Positions 55,394 through 63,980 of a stretch of 64,000 bases of DNA are shown piece after piece (the stretch's first letter is position 1; each line of letters starts with the position of its first letter). Both the position numbers and the translations under genes were made by a program. Below the pieces are notes generated by a model that saw only the letters and a list, made by a program, of their open reading frames with translations, had not been told where the DNA came from and did not search any database. Source of the stretch: Bacillus massiliigorillae. GTDB taxonomy: Bacteria > Bacillota > Bacilli > Bacillales > DSM-1321. Location of the stretch: positions 28,298 to 92,297 of the forward strand of contig NZ_HG428748.1 in the NCBI RefSeq assembly GCF_000380245.2, read 5' to 3'.

Positions 55394-55678
55394 TTAGCCA
55401 ATTACCGCTAAGATGTCAGATTCACGTAAAATTAAGTATTCAGTACCTTCGTATTTCACTTCAGTACCAGCATATTTTGAGAAGATGATACGATCGCCAA
55501 CAGCAACCTCTAGAGCTACACGCTCACCGTTATCATATACATTACCTGCACCTACGGCTACAATTTTACCTTCTTGAGGCTTTTCCTTTGCAGAATCTGG
55601 TAGTACGATACCGCTTGCAGTTTTCTCTTCTGATTGAACTAGTTCAATAATTACGCGATCACCTAATGGTTTTAACAA
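55394..55678 (-). CDS. groES: co-chaperonin GroES (Hsp10)
   Basis: 94 residues, standard for GroES: LKPLGDRVIIELVQSEEKT, then GIVLPDSAKEKPQEGKIVAVG (in part), and TEYLILRESDILAVIG. Caps the GroEL ring. The start is TTG at 55678, supported by GGAGGGTG 7 bases upstream and by family length; six extra upstream codons are open but unlikely. It lies 54 bases before groEL in the operon. Confidence 0.98.
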   Translation of the reverse strand: MLKPLGDRVIIELVQSEEKTASGIVLPDSAKEKPQEGKIVAVGAGNVYDNGERVALEVAVGDRIIFSKYAGTEVKYEGTEYLILRESDILAVIG

Positions 55679-55719
55679 GAAAAACACCCTCCTCAATTAC
55701 ATTTCCTAATTATTCTTTA

Positions 55720-55746
55720 TTAGCACTCATTCATATAGAGTGCTAA
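55720..55746. promoter_or_regulatory. CIRCE operator (HrcA binding site)
   Basis: A perfect TTAGCACTC-N9-GAGTGCTAA at 55720-55728 and 55738-55746, in the groESL leader. HrcA represses groESL here in the absence of heat stress. Confidence 0.98.
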
Positions 55747-55756
55747 CACAAGTTAT

Positions 55757-55785
55757 ATAATAAATAAATTCTCAATATATTTCAA
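55757..55785 (-). promoter_or_regulatory. sigma-A promoter of groESL
   Basis: On the minus strand, TTGAAA (55785-55780) and TATTAT (55762-55757) are 17 bases apart, so transcription should begin at or next to CIRCE. Confidence 0.7.
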
Positions 55786-56008
55786 GTATTTCATTTGAAA
55801 TCTTTCCCCTCTTTTTCAACATATCCATACAAAAAACTACATAAATCGCAAACTTTCTACAGTATGCTACTATCAAACAATTTTTATAACACGAGTAGTT
55901 CATAAAAAGAAAATATGAATTCTATAGTAGAACTAACGATAATCGTTTGAAAGAAATTACTAAAAAGAAGTACAATAAACACATGCTACATTAAAAGGAG
56001 TATACAGC

Positions 56009-56752
56009 GTGAAAAAAGAATATATAATTGTCATTCTTGCCTATCTCATCATGCAATTCTCTGGGATTATAGGCATGCCGCTTTTTGCATTTTTCGCAAA
56101 ACAGATGCATATTTCAAGCACTCAAATTGAAATTGCATCATTTGCATACTGGTCAATTTTTAGCTTTATCATTACTTTAATAATTGCACTATTCGTTTTA
56201 AGAAAAGATTTTCGCTCTACAACTAGTTTATTACGAGATCGCAAGCAAGAAAGTATAAGTACTTCTATACTTTGGGCAATACTTGGTGTCTTCTTAGCAT
56301 TCTTCGCTCAATCTTTTGCTATTTTGATTGAAAGCATGATTGGCATTGGATCAGGCTCGGAAAATACGCACTTCTTAGTGGATGTCATTGAGAGCATTCC
56401 GCTCTTTGCAATAGTGACAGCAATCGTAGGCCCTATTCTTGAAGAACTCGTATTTAGAAAAATCATCTTTGGCACATTTTACAAAAAATATAACTTTGTC
56501 ATCTCAGCTTTCATTAGTTCATTGATCTTTGGACTTGCTCATTTTGAATTTGAACATATCATTTTGTATACAGCTATGGGCTTCACATTTGCCTTCTTAT
56601 ATGTAAAAACGAACCGTATTCTCGTTCCCATTTTTGCTCATGTAGCAATGAATACGACAGTAGTTGTCACACAGATTAGCTATAGAGAAGATATAGATAG
56701 CATGTTAAAAGATATGGAACAATTGCAAAGCATTATTGGAGGATTCTTATGA
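56009..56752 (+). CDS. ydiL: CPBP family intramembrane protease (YdiL-like)
   Basis: 247 residues, about seven membrane helices. The Abi/CPBP motifs are present: GPILEELVFRKIIFG (EExxxR, about residues 146-155), GLAHFEFE and FAHVAMNT, whose Glu and His residues form the metalloprotease site. The start is GTG at 56009 with AAGGAG 9 bases upstream. B. subtilis has ydiL at the same place beside groES. Substrate unknown. It overlaps the next gene by 4 bases. Confidence 0.88.
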   Translation: MKKEYIIVILAYLIMQFSGIIGMPLFAFFAKQMHISSTQIEIASFAYWSIFSFIITLIIALFVLRKDFRSTTSLLRDRKQESISTSILWAILGVFLAFFAQSFAILIESMIGIGSGSENTHFLVDVIESIPLFAIVTAIVGPILEELVFRKIIFGTFYKKYNFVISAFISSLIFGLAHFEFEHIILYTAMGFTFAFLYVKTNRILVPIFAHVAMNTTVVVTQISYREDIDSMLKDMEQLQSIIGGFL

Positions 56753-56955
56753 GACGTCAGTCACCTTTAGTATCGGGCATAATTTATATCATTCTAGGCA
56801 TCATTTTTACAGCACTAGCCATAAATTATGTATCAAAAGATGGATGGAATTTATTTTCTTTCTTAATCGTATTTCTAGCTACAATTGACATTGGTTCTGG
56901 CATCCGGTTAATCACGCTTCATTTACGATTGAAAAGAATGCAGAAGAAAAAATAA
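56749..56955 (+). CDS. ydiK: small membrane protein YdiK (DUF4305-like)
   Basis: 68 residues with two hydrophobic helices (about 9-27 and 33-52), the motif SGIIYIILGIIFTALAINYV and a Lys-rich end. Start overlaps the ydiL stop (ATGA). Same neighbour order as in B. subtilis, where the small gene ydiK pairs with ydiL. Function unknown. Confidence 0.8.
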   Translation: MRRQSPLVSGIIYIILGIIFTALAINYVSKDGWNLFSFLIVFLATIDIGSGIRLITLHLRLKRMQKKK

Positions 56956-56982
56956 CCCTTCTTCGGAGGGCTAAAAAAGCGT

Positions 56983-57031
56983 AAAGGGGCGTGCGAAAAG
57001 TGATTTTCTATCACTTTTCGCACGCCCCTTT
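56983..57031 (-). terminator. bidirectional terminator between ydiK and rex
   Basis: A very long perfect stem AAAGGGGCGTGCGAAAAGTGA with its complement, loop TTTTCTA, then T-runs. Ends the rex transcript (stop at 57037). Confidence 0.92.
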
Positions 57032-57036
57032 GTTTA

Positions 57037-57708
57037 TTATTCTGTTATTGGCTCTTCAACAAGCGTCTCTTGCATCGGATAATGTTTCAAGAAATACACC
57101 AATGATTGCAGCTCGACAGCTAAATCAATATGATGAACGCGAATAGAAGCCGGCACGTTTAAACGAGCAGGTGTAAAGTTTAAGATACCTTTTACATCTG
57201 CGCTTACAAGTCGGTCTGTAATAGGTTGTGCAACTGGCGCTGGTACTGTAAGAATCGTAACTGCTACACCTTCTTTTCTCAGTAGTTCCTCCATATCATC
57301 CATATGGTAGATAGGAACATCGCCAATTCGTGTGCCTACTTTATCTGCATCTACATCAAAAGCCATTTCAATTTTTGTATTATTGTTTTTTAAAAAATTA
57401 TAGTGAAGAAAAGCCGTTCCAAGATTACCTACCCCAATAATGGCAACCTTTGTTAATTCGTCTTGATCAAGTGTTTTTCTGAAAAATGATAATAAATAAT
57501 TGACATTATACCCATAACCCTTTTTACCTAGTGCTCCAAAATAAGAAAAATCACGACGAATAGTAGCGGAATCAACCTTTACCGCTTCACTTAGTTCTGC
57601 TGATGATACTCTTTGTTTTCCCGATGAATGTAGATTCTTTAAGAAACGATAATACAAAGGCAATCTTTTAGCTGTTGCTTGCGGAATCTTTAATGTGTCT
57701 TGTGGCAT
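57037..57708 (-). CDS. rex: redox-sensing transcriptional repressor Rex
   Basis: 223 residues. The N-terminal winged helix (to about 75) has LPLYYRFLKNLHSSGKQRVS and SATIRRDFSYFGALGKKG. The Rossmann domain has VAIIGVGNLGTAFLHY (NADH/NAD site) and AFDVDADKVGTRIGD. Senses the NADH/NAD ratio and represses fermentative and respiratory genes. The ATG has GGGGG 7 bases upstream. It follows moaC by 12 bases. In B. subtilis tatAy/tatCy follow rex; here they are absent. Confidence 0.96.
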   Translation of the reverse strand: MPQDTLKIPQATAKRLPLYYRFLKNLHSSGKQRVSSAELSEAVKVDSATIRRDFSYFGALGKKGYGYNVNYLLSFFRKTLDQDELTKVAIIGVGNLGTAFLHYNFLKNNNTKIEMAFDVDADKVGTRIGDVPIYHMDDMEELLRKEGVAVTILTVPAPVAQPITDRLVSADVKGILNFTPARLNVPASIRVHHIDLAVELQSLVYFLKHYPMQETLVEEPITE

Positions 57709-57720
57709 AATTTATTCCCC

Positions 57721-58233
57721 CTACTTTATTTTGCTACAATACTGATCAATTTGTCTATAATTATCAGGGCTTGATGATCCACCTGTTGCATTTAACAACA
57801 TGGTAGACCCAATAAATATACCTTTATCTACCGTTTTTAAATGATTATAAACGGTTAAAGCAACAGTTGATACCGCTGTTAACGCTTCCAGCTCTACCCT
57901 TTGCGAATCTTTACCCATCACTGTAGCTGTACAATGAATAACATAGCTGTCATCTCGTAAATCCCATTTAAAGAAGACGTTCACACTATGTTTTGGATTC
58001 AAATGGTACATCGGAATCTTAGATGAAGTATTTTTACAAGCCATCACTCCTGCTGCCTTAGCAACTGAAAAAATATTCCCTTGTTTATTACGTGAAGAGA
58101 CAATTTGATCATAAATGTCTTTGTTTACCTTTATACTACATAAAGCAGTAGCGGTTTGAACAATTCCTTGCCTATAGCTGACATCTATCAATATGTCTCT
58201 ACCCTCTTTGTGAAGATGGGTAAACACGCCCAT
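57721..58233 (-). CDS. divergent MoaC-like protein
   Basis: 170 residues and the position of B. subtilis moaC, between rex and the ABC-F gene. It keeps the MoaC landmarks AAGVMACKNTSSKIPM, VELEALTAVSTVALTVY and HLKTVDKGIFIG. The usual MCHP is YHLN (His kept, Cys and Pro lost), the KGDVL segment is QGNIF, and the C-terminal GGKSG is GGSSS. Canonical MoaC forms cyclic pyranopterin monophosphate. With these substitutions the activity is uncertain. No other molybdopterin gene is in the window. The ATG at 58233 has AAGGGGGG upstream. Confidence 0.75.
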   Translation of the reverse strand: MGVFTHLHKEGRDILIDVSYRQGIVQTATALCSIKVNKDIYDQIVSSRNKQGNIFSVAKAAGVMACKNTSSKIPMYHLNPKHSVNVFFKWDLRDDSYVIHCTATVMGKDSQRVELEALTAVSTVALTVYNHLKTVDKGIFIGSTMLLNATGGSSSPDNYRQIDQYCSKIK

Positions 58234-58381
58234 ATAATCCCCCCTTACTCTTCTGATGATACACTATTTTTAGATTTTTGTGTCAAAGTTTGTATCCTTT
58301 TTCACAAAAGAAATTGACATATAATTGCTCCAACACCCCCATTTCGTATACACTACACTTAAGACAACTGAGGTGAAAATA

Positions 58382-60313
58382 ATGATTGTTTTACAAGTTA
58401 ATAAACTATCGAAGTACTTTGGAGCTGAAAAAATCCTTTCTGATATAAAGCTTGAAGTGCAACATAGAGATCGAATTGGTCTTGTTGGGCGAAATGGGGC
58501 AGGCAAATCTACTCTATTAAAAATCATAGCTGATCAAATGTCACATGATGACGGTGAAATTATAAAACCGAAAGAGCTAACAATGGGTTACCTTGCACAA
58601 AATACTATAGTAGACTCTGAGCGCTCTATTTGGGATGAAATGCTTACTGTATTCACTCCTTTAATTCAGCTTGAAAATCAAATACGAAATCTTGAACAGC
58701 GAATGACACTACCAGAAACCTATAACAATGACGAGCTGTATCAAAAAATCGTTAAAGAATATGATGAGCTACAAATTCGTTTTAAAGAAAGTGGAGGTTA
58801 TCAGTATGAGGCAGATATTCGTTCCGTTCTCCACGGCCTTCAATTCGGACAATTCGATTATGACACACCTGTATCGACCCTTAGTGGTGGACAGCGAACA
58901 AGATTAGCACTTGGGAAACTACTATTATCTCAACCACAACTTTTAATTCTAGACGAACCTACCAACCATTTAGATATTGAAACGTTAACATGGTTGGAAC
59001 AATACTTACAGAATTATAAGGGTGCTGTTTTAATTGTTTCCCATGACCGATACTTTATGGATAAGGTCGTATCCATCATTTATGAATTATCTCGTACCAC
59101 CATTAAGAAATATCATGGTAATTACAGCTATTATCTCGAGCGCAAAGCAGAAGACTACGAACGAGAAATGAAGCTATTCGAAAAGCAACAAGATGAAATC
59201 GCTAAATTAAATGATTTTATTCAAAAAAATATCGCAAGAGCCACTACTACCAAACGTGCTCAAAGTCGCAGAAAACAACTGGACCGCATGCAAGTAATGG
59301 ATAAGCCGCTTGGCGATGAAAAATCTGCTTCATTCACTTTTAGAATGGAAAAGCAAACAGGGCATATCGTTGCAACATTGTCCGATGTATCCATTGGTTT
59401 TAATGAACAACCAATTGCGCAACATATTAACATTGCCATAACGAAAGGTGATAGCATCGCCCTAGTAGGTCCTAATGGTGTTGGAAAGACAACCTTACTG
59501 AAAACCATCATCGATCGTCTTCCTAAGCTACATGGCTCCATTTCATTTGGTTCAAATGTAGTTATTGGATACTATGACCAGGAACAAGCTAACCTAACTT
59601 CAAATAAGCGCGTTCTAAACGAATTATGGGATGAGTATCCATTAACAAATGAAAAGGATATTCGAACAGTACTTGGCAATTTCTTATTCTCTGGTGATGA
59701 TGTGTTAAAGCCTGTATCTACATTAAGTGGTGGAGAAAAAGCTCGTCTAGCATTAGCCAAGTTAATGATGCAAGGTGCCAACTTCTTAATACTAGATGAG
59801 CCTACCAACCATCTAGATTTAGACAGTAAGATTGTACTAGAAAATGCATTAGTGGAGTTCCCTGGAACACTTCTTTTCGTATCTCATGACCGTTATTTCA
59901 TTAATCGAATTGCCTCTAAGGTAGTTCAGCTTTCGGCAGATGAAAGTCAAGAGTTCTTAGGTGACTATGACTATTACGTTCAAAAGAAACAAGAGCAAGC
60001 AGAACTAGAAGCATTAGAACAAGCTACTACTACTAGCACGGTTACTAAAGTCGAGGAAAAAGTTTCTTATCAAGTGGATAAAGAAACAAAAAAACGCCAA
60101 AGGCAAATTAAAAGGCGCTTAGAAGAAATTGAAAAGCGAATTGAAGAATTAGAAGCAATTATCACTGTTCAAAATGAACAACTTTGTGATCCAGACATCT
60201 ATCAGAATCATGAAAAAGTATTGGAAATCAATAAAATTGTTGATGAAGCCAATGCTGAAATGGAGCAGTTGATGGAAGAATGGGCAGACTTAGAAAGTGA
60301 ACAAGATTCATAA
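58382..60313 (+). CDS. ydiF: ABC-F ATPase (YdiF-like)
   Basis: 643 residues. Two ABC domains: VGRNGAGKSTLLKII with LSGGQRTRLALGKLL and LILDEPTNHLDIETL, then VGPNGVGKTTLLKTI with LSGGEKARLALAKLM and DEPTNHLDLDSK. The interdomain linker is typical (FIQKNIARATTTKRAQSRRK), and a C-terminal coiled coil covers about 560-640. No membrane segment: ABC-F proteins act on ribosomes, for stalling relief or antibiotic protection. The ATG at 58382 has GAGGTGA 6 bases upstream. It is divergent from moaC and convergent with tsaD. Confidence 0.95.
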   Translation: MIVLQVNKLSKYFGAEKILSDIKLEVQHRDRIGLVGRNGAGKSTLLKIIADQMSHDDGEIIKPKELTMGYLAQNTIVDSERSIWDEMLTVFTPLIQLENQIRNLEQRMTLPETYNNDELYQKIVKEYDELQIRFKESGGYQYEADIRSVLHGLQFGQFDYDTPVSTLSGGQRTRLALGKLLLSQPQLLILDEPTNHLDIETLTWLEQYLQNYKGAVLIVSHDRYFMDKVVSIIYELSRTTIKKYHGNYSYYLERKAEDYEREMKLFEKQQDEIAKLNDFIQKNIARATTTKRAQSRRKQLDRMQVMDKPLGDEKSASFTFRMEKQTGHIVATLSDVSIGFNEQPIAQHINIAITKGDSIALVGPNGVGKTTLLKTIIDRLPKLHGSISFGSNVVIGYYDQEQANLTSNKRVLNELWDEYPLTNEKDIRTVLGNFLFSGDDVLKPVSTLSGGEKARLALAKLMMQGANFLILDEPTNHLDLDSKIVLENALVEFPGTLLFVSHDRYFINRIASKVVQLSADESQEFLGDYDYYVQKKQEQAELEALEQATTTSTVTKVEEKVSYQVDKETKKRQRQIKRRLEEIEKRIEELEAIITVQNEQLCDPDIYQNHEKVLEINKIVDEANAEMEQLMEEWADLESEQDS

Positions 60314-60326
60314 TTAAAATCAAGCA

Positions 60327-60363
60327 AGAGATTATCCTACAATTATGGATAATCTCTTTTTTT
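60327..60363 (+). terminator. terminator of the ABC-F gene
   Basis: AGAGATTATCC/GGATAATCTCT, a perfect 11-bp stem followed by T8, 13 bases after the stop. Confidence 0.95.
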
Positions 60364-60420
60364 CTTATGTCACTTTGTTTTTTCATCCACAATACAATCG
60401 TATTTATTACGTAATTTGTT

Positions 60421-60567
60421 GTTTTCCACAAGTTCAACTAACACATCATTTAGATTTGAAAATCTTTTCAGAATTCTGTGGATAAGTGTGAAAACGCTCC
60501 CATTTAGTATGTGAATAAGTTATTTTTTGTGGATAAGTTAATGTTTCGTTGTGGATACTGTGGAAAA
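60421..60567. promoter_or_regulatory. DnaA-box cluster between ydiF and tsaD
   Basis: Two perfect boxes TGTGGATAA (60477-60485 and 60528-60536) and variants TGTGAATAA (60510-60518), TGTGGATAC (60550-60558) and TGTGGAAAA (60559-60567) share one orientation. TTTTCCACA is at 60422-60430. Five co-oriented boxes in 91 bases far exceed chance. B. subtilis has a DnaA-box cluster in the same gcp-ydiF interval. Confidence 0.8.
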
Positions 60568-60790
60568 ACCTGTTGAAAGGTTGTTTTCTTCCTATTTTTA
60601 ATGTGGACAAAAAAGGGGATAAAAAATGAATGTTGGGGATATCTATATTCTTCTCTCTGCTAATTGTTGATAAATATTAAGGCGAAAGATAAATAATATC
60701 ATAGAATAGTATTTCATGGTACTATTTTTTCTATTTCAATACAAACGTTTTCTTTTCGTTATATTTTTAACTGCTTGATAAAAACTAAAA

Positions 60791-60831
60791 AGGCTACCTA
60801 CAAGTGATTGCTAATCACTTGTAGGTAGCCT
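60791..60831 (-). terminator. terminator of the tsa operon
   Basis: A 19-bp perfect stem (AGGCTACCTACAAGTGATT with its complement, loop GCT) with T-rich tails, 18 bases after the tsaD stop. Confidence 0.95.
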
Positions 60832-60848
60832 CCTTTTCAAAATCTATA

Positions 60849-61862
60849 CTATGCCTCCAAATCCAAGCCTGGGTTTGCATTTAAATCATACCCAGAAACT
60901 TTTCCTTGTTCAAAAGCAATTGTTCCAACAGCGGCAATCATAGCCGCATTATCAGTGCATAACGATAATGGTGGAATAACTAAGTCAATTTCAGGCAATG
61001 CTGCAAACTCTGTTTGTAATGTTGCACGCAGTCCTTTATTAGCTGCTACTCCTCCAGCTAGAAGCACTTGTTTCACCTGTAATTCTTTCGCAGCTTTCAC
61101 TGCTTTAGTTACAAGAACATCAATAACGCTACTTTGGAAGCTCGCAGCTAAATCAGCAGGTTCAATATGCTCACCACGCTGTTCTGCGTTATGAACTGTA
61201 TTAATTACAGCTGACTTTAAACCACTAAAACTAAAATCATACGAGCCTTCTTCTAGCCAAGCTCTAGGTAATTTAATCGTTGGATTACCCTCATGCGCCA
61301 AACGATCAATATGTGGGCCACCAGGATAAGGTAAGTTTAACGTTCTAGCAACCTTGTCATAAGCTTCTCCAGCGGCATCATCACGCGTTTCCCCAAGCAC
61401 TTTAAAGGAACCATGCTCTTCCATATAAACAAGCTCTGTATGCCCCCCTGAAACAACTAACGAAAGTAAAGGGAACTTCATTTCTTCTACTAATCGATTC
61501 GCATAAATATGCCCTGCAATATGGTGTACACCTACTAGTGGTATATTATGTGCAAAAGCCACAGCTTTAGCCGCATTTACTCCAATAAGTAAAGCTCCTA
61601 CTAGTCCAGGTCCTTCAGTCACTGCAATGGCATCAATATCTTCATAGCTGAGATTTGCTTGTTGTAACGCTTCTTCTAAAACAATTGTCATTGACTCTAC
61701 ATGATGACGAGAAGCAATCTCTGGCACAACACCACCAAAGCGCTTATGACTTTCAATTTGAGATGCAACAACATTAGCTATAATTTCCGTTCCATTCTTT
61801 ACAATCGCCACTGCTGTTTCATCACAACTTGTCTCAATTCCTAAAATAATTGTATCTTTCAC
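60849..61862 (-). CDS. tsaD: tRNA N6-threonylcarbamoyladenosine transferase TsaD
   Basis: 337 residues. ASKHA fold with LGIETSCDETAVAIVKNG, the metal-binding HHIAGHIYANRL, VSGGHTELVYMEEHG, DAAGEAYDKVARTL and SLCTDNAAMIA. Transfers threonylcarbamoyl to A37 of ANN-decoding tRNAs with TsaB and TsaE. The start is GTG at 61862, overlapping the rimI stop by 4 bases (GTGA); a GTG at 61877 is also in frame. Last gene of the tsaE-tsaB-rimI-tsaD operon. Confidence 0.97.
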   Translation of the reverse strand: MKDTIILGIETSCDETAVAIVKNGTEIIANVVASQIESHKRFGGVVPEIASRHHVESMTIVLEEALQQANLSYEDIDAIAVTEGPGLVGALLIGVNAAKAVAFAHNIPLVGVHHIAGHIYANRLVEEMKFPLLSLVVSGGHTELVYMEEHGSFKVLGETRDDAAGEAYDKVARTLNLPYPGGPHIDRLAHEGNPTIKLPRAWLEEGSYDFSFSGLKSAVINTVHNAEQRGEHIEPADLAASFQSSVIDVLVTKAVKAAKELQVKQVLLAGGVAANKGLRATLQTEFAALPEIDLVIPPLSLCTDNAAMIAAVGTIAFEQGKVSGYDLNANPGLDLEA

Positions 61863-62311
61863 TCTATATTCACCCACATTACAATCGCATCCTCTTGATT
61901 GTCACTATAATATTTTTTTCGTATTGCACCATCTTGGAAACCTAGCTTTTTATAAAGTGATTGTGCAACAGTATTACTTGCTCGTACTTCCAAGGTCATT
62001 CTTTCAATATGATCTTCTCTACATTTATCAATCATCTTTTGCAATAATGCTTCTCCTAAACCTCTTCCACGAAATTCAGGTAAAATCGCTATATTTGTAA
62101 TATGTGCCTCGTCAATAACTAACCAAGCACCACAATAACCGATAATCTTACCTTCTTCTTCTAGTATAAAATACGTAGCATATTGATTTTGATAAAGTTC
62201 ATTAAAGAAAGCATCTCTACTCCAAGGCACAGTAAAACATTTATGCTCTAATTCAACAATTTCATCTAAATCCTTTTCTTCCATATAACGAAAAGAAAGT
62301 GTTTGACTCAT
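61859..62311 (-). CDS. rimI: ribosomal protein alanine N-acetyltransferase RimI
   Basis: 150 residues, GNAT fold. The acetyl-CoA site is NIAILPEFRGRGLGEAL (R/Q-x-x-G-x-G/A) and ASNTVAQSLYKKLGF is the second conserved segment. Acetylates the N-terminal Ala of ribosomal protein S18 in other bacteria. The start at ATG 62311 suits the GGGATGG upstream; ATG 62317 is also possible. Embedded between tsaB and tsaD as in B. subtilis. Confidence 0.93.
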   Translation of the reverse strand: MSQTLSFRYMEEKDLDEIVELEHKCFTVPWSRDAFFNELYQNQYATYFILEEEGKIIGYCGAWLVIDEAHITNIAILPEFRGRGLGEALLQKMIDKCREDHIERMTLEVRASNTVAQSLYKKLGFQDGAIRKKYYSDNQEDAIVMWVNIE

Positions 62312-62326
62312 ATTCATTCCATCCCT

Positions 62327-63031
62327 TTATTGGTCCGAGTTCTTTTTCTGTTGTTCAATCCAATTCGCTTCTGCTTCAGCAAGGCGTATATAATTCGGAA
62401 CAAACTCATGAACATTCTCTGCTGGCAAATCTTTTCCGATTAAAGCCAATTCACTCGGTCTTGGATTTAATTGAGCTACATCTGCAAATACAGCACGCTC
62501 TCCTAAAACAGATTGTAATGTCTCTCGATGTATAGGCGTGTCATTACCAATAAACATAATATTTTGTTCCAAAGCAAGCAGTTCCTTAGCCCAATCACTA
62601 CTCTGAACAATTGTGTCTTTCTTAACAGATTTTATTTGTCCATTTTGTCCCTCATATAATCCTGTATAGATTTGTCCTCTTCGCCCATCAAACAACGGTG
62701 ATATATACCCTTGAAAAAATTTACCGTTAGCTGCTAAAACTTCTAAACTTGATACGCCACTAATAGGAATATTCAATGTCCACGCAAGCGTTTTTGCAAT
62801 GGTAACCCCAATACGAACTCCTGTGTAAGATCCTGGACCTTTTGCAACCACAATTTTATCAAGATCAGCAGGCTTCATATCACAATCATTCATTAATCTT
62901 TCTATCGCTGGCATTGCTCGAACGGAATGATTTTTCTTTAAATTCGATATGTACTCACCAACTACTTGATCACCATCGAGTAATGCGACCCCAAGTGCAT
63001 AATTTGATGTATCAATGGCTAGTATTTTCAT
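62327..63031 (-). CDS. tsaB: tRNA threonylcarbamoyladenosine biosynthesis protein TsaB
   Basis: 234 residues. ASKHA fold with LAIDTSNYALGVALLDGD, then VAKGPGSYTGVRIGVTIAKT (family signature) and SPLFDGRRGQIYTGLYEG. Scaffold partner of TsaD, lacking its metal site. Its ATG overlaps the tsaE stop by 4 bases. Confidence 0.96.
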   Translation of the reverse strand: MKILAIDTSNYALGVALLDGDQVVGEYISNLKKNHSVRAMPAIERLMNDCDMKPADLDKIVVAKGPGSYTGVRIGVTIAKTLAWTLNIPISGVSSLEVLAANGKFFQGYISPLFDGRRGQIYTGLYEGQNGQIKSVKKDTIVQSSDWAKELLALEQNIMFIGNDTPIHRETLQSVLGERAVFADVAQLNPRPSELALIGKDLPAENVHEFVPNYIRLAEAEANWIEQQKKNSDQ

Positions 63032-63483
63032 GAAATAATCTCCTTACATAATTCAACATACTTTTCTCCTACTGGATTAAAGACAATCTTCCTTTCATCC
63101 TCACCAGTATAGAATATTTGAATACTTAATAGCTCTTTAGGAAGCTGATCTTGAATGAGATGAGCCCACTCGACTACTGTCACGCCTTCTCCTTCAAAAT
63201 ACTCGTGAAATCCTAAATCCTCAAACTCATCTTCAATGCGATATACATCCATATGATATAAAGGCAGTCGTCCTTTATATTCTTTAATAATCGTAAATGT
63301 TGGGCTATTAACGTTCTTTGTTACGCCTAAACCCTTTGCCAATCCTTTTGTAAATGTTGTCTTACCAGCACCCAGATCGCCCTCTAACGTAATGACAGAA
63401 CCTTTAGATACTAATTCTCCTAGCTTAAAAGCAATTGCAGACGTTTCATCTGCATGATGTGTTAGAACTTCATATTTATTCAT
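63028..63483 (-). CDS. tsaE: tRNA threonylcarbamoyladenosine biosynthesis ATPase TsaE
   Basis: 151 residues. P-loop LEGDLGAGKTTFTKGLAKG, SPTFTIIKEY and VVEWAHLIQDQLP. ATPase of the TsaBDE complex. The ATG at 63483 has AAGGTGA upstream; a GTG at 63492 is in frame. First gene of the operon, downstream of the rRNA/tRNA operon terminator. thiL, which precedes it in B. subtilis, is absent here. Confidence 0.96.
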   Translation of the reverse strand: MNKYEVLTHHADETSAIAFKLGELVSKGSVITLEGDLGAGKTTFTKGLAKGLGVTKNVNSPTFTIIKEYKGRLPLYHMDVYRIEDEFEDLGFHEYFEGEGVTVVEWAHLIQDQLPKELLSIQIFYTGEDERKIVFNPVGEKYVELCKEIIS

Positions 63484-63548
63484 ATGTCTCACCTTATATA
63501 TTTTATCTAAATAATCAACTTCGTATAATAAACTTTACTACAAAAAAA

Positions 63549-63580
63549 CCTTAGGAAGCATTATTCCTAAGGACCTTCTT
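63549..63580 (-). terminator. terminator of the rRNA-tRNA operon
   Basis: CCTTAGGAA/TTCCTAAGG with a 6-base loop (63549-63572), followed on the minus strand by TTTTTTTG. It lies between the tRNA-Asp gene and tsaE. Confidence 0.92.
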
Positions 63581-63697
63581 AATATGTAGTGTACCTTTTT
63601 TTTGAGGATTAAACAAATCCAGCACGTAAATCTATACTATTCTGTCTTTTAGACAAATAAAAAAACAGAACATAATGTTCCGTTACCTGAAATGATA

Positions 63698-63773
63698 TGG
63701 CGGTCCCGACGGGAATCGAACCCGCGATCTCCTGCGTGACAGGCAGGCATGTTAACCGCTACACCACGGGACC
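63698..63773 (-). tRNA. tRNA-Asp (GTC)
   Basis: 76 nt with encoded CCA. The acceptor stem GGTCCCG/CGGGACC, the anticodon loop CTGTCAC with anticodon GTC, and the T arm GGGTTCGATTCCC all fold correctly. Part of the rRNA operon tail, 3 bases after tRNA-fMet. Confidence 0.98.
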
Positions 63774-63776
63774 ATT

Positions 63777-63853
<77 letters not shown>

Positions 63854-63864
63854 ATAATATAAAT

Positions 63865-63980
<116 letters not shown>

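Noticed and set aside
58270..58527. 85-codon minus-strand frame opposite the ABC-F start
   Set aside because: Antisense to the conserved Walker A region of the ABC-F gene; no ribosome site.
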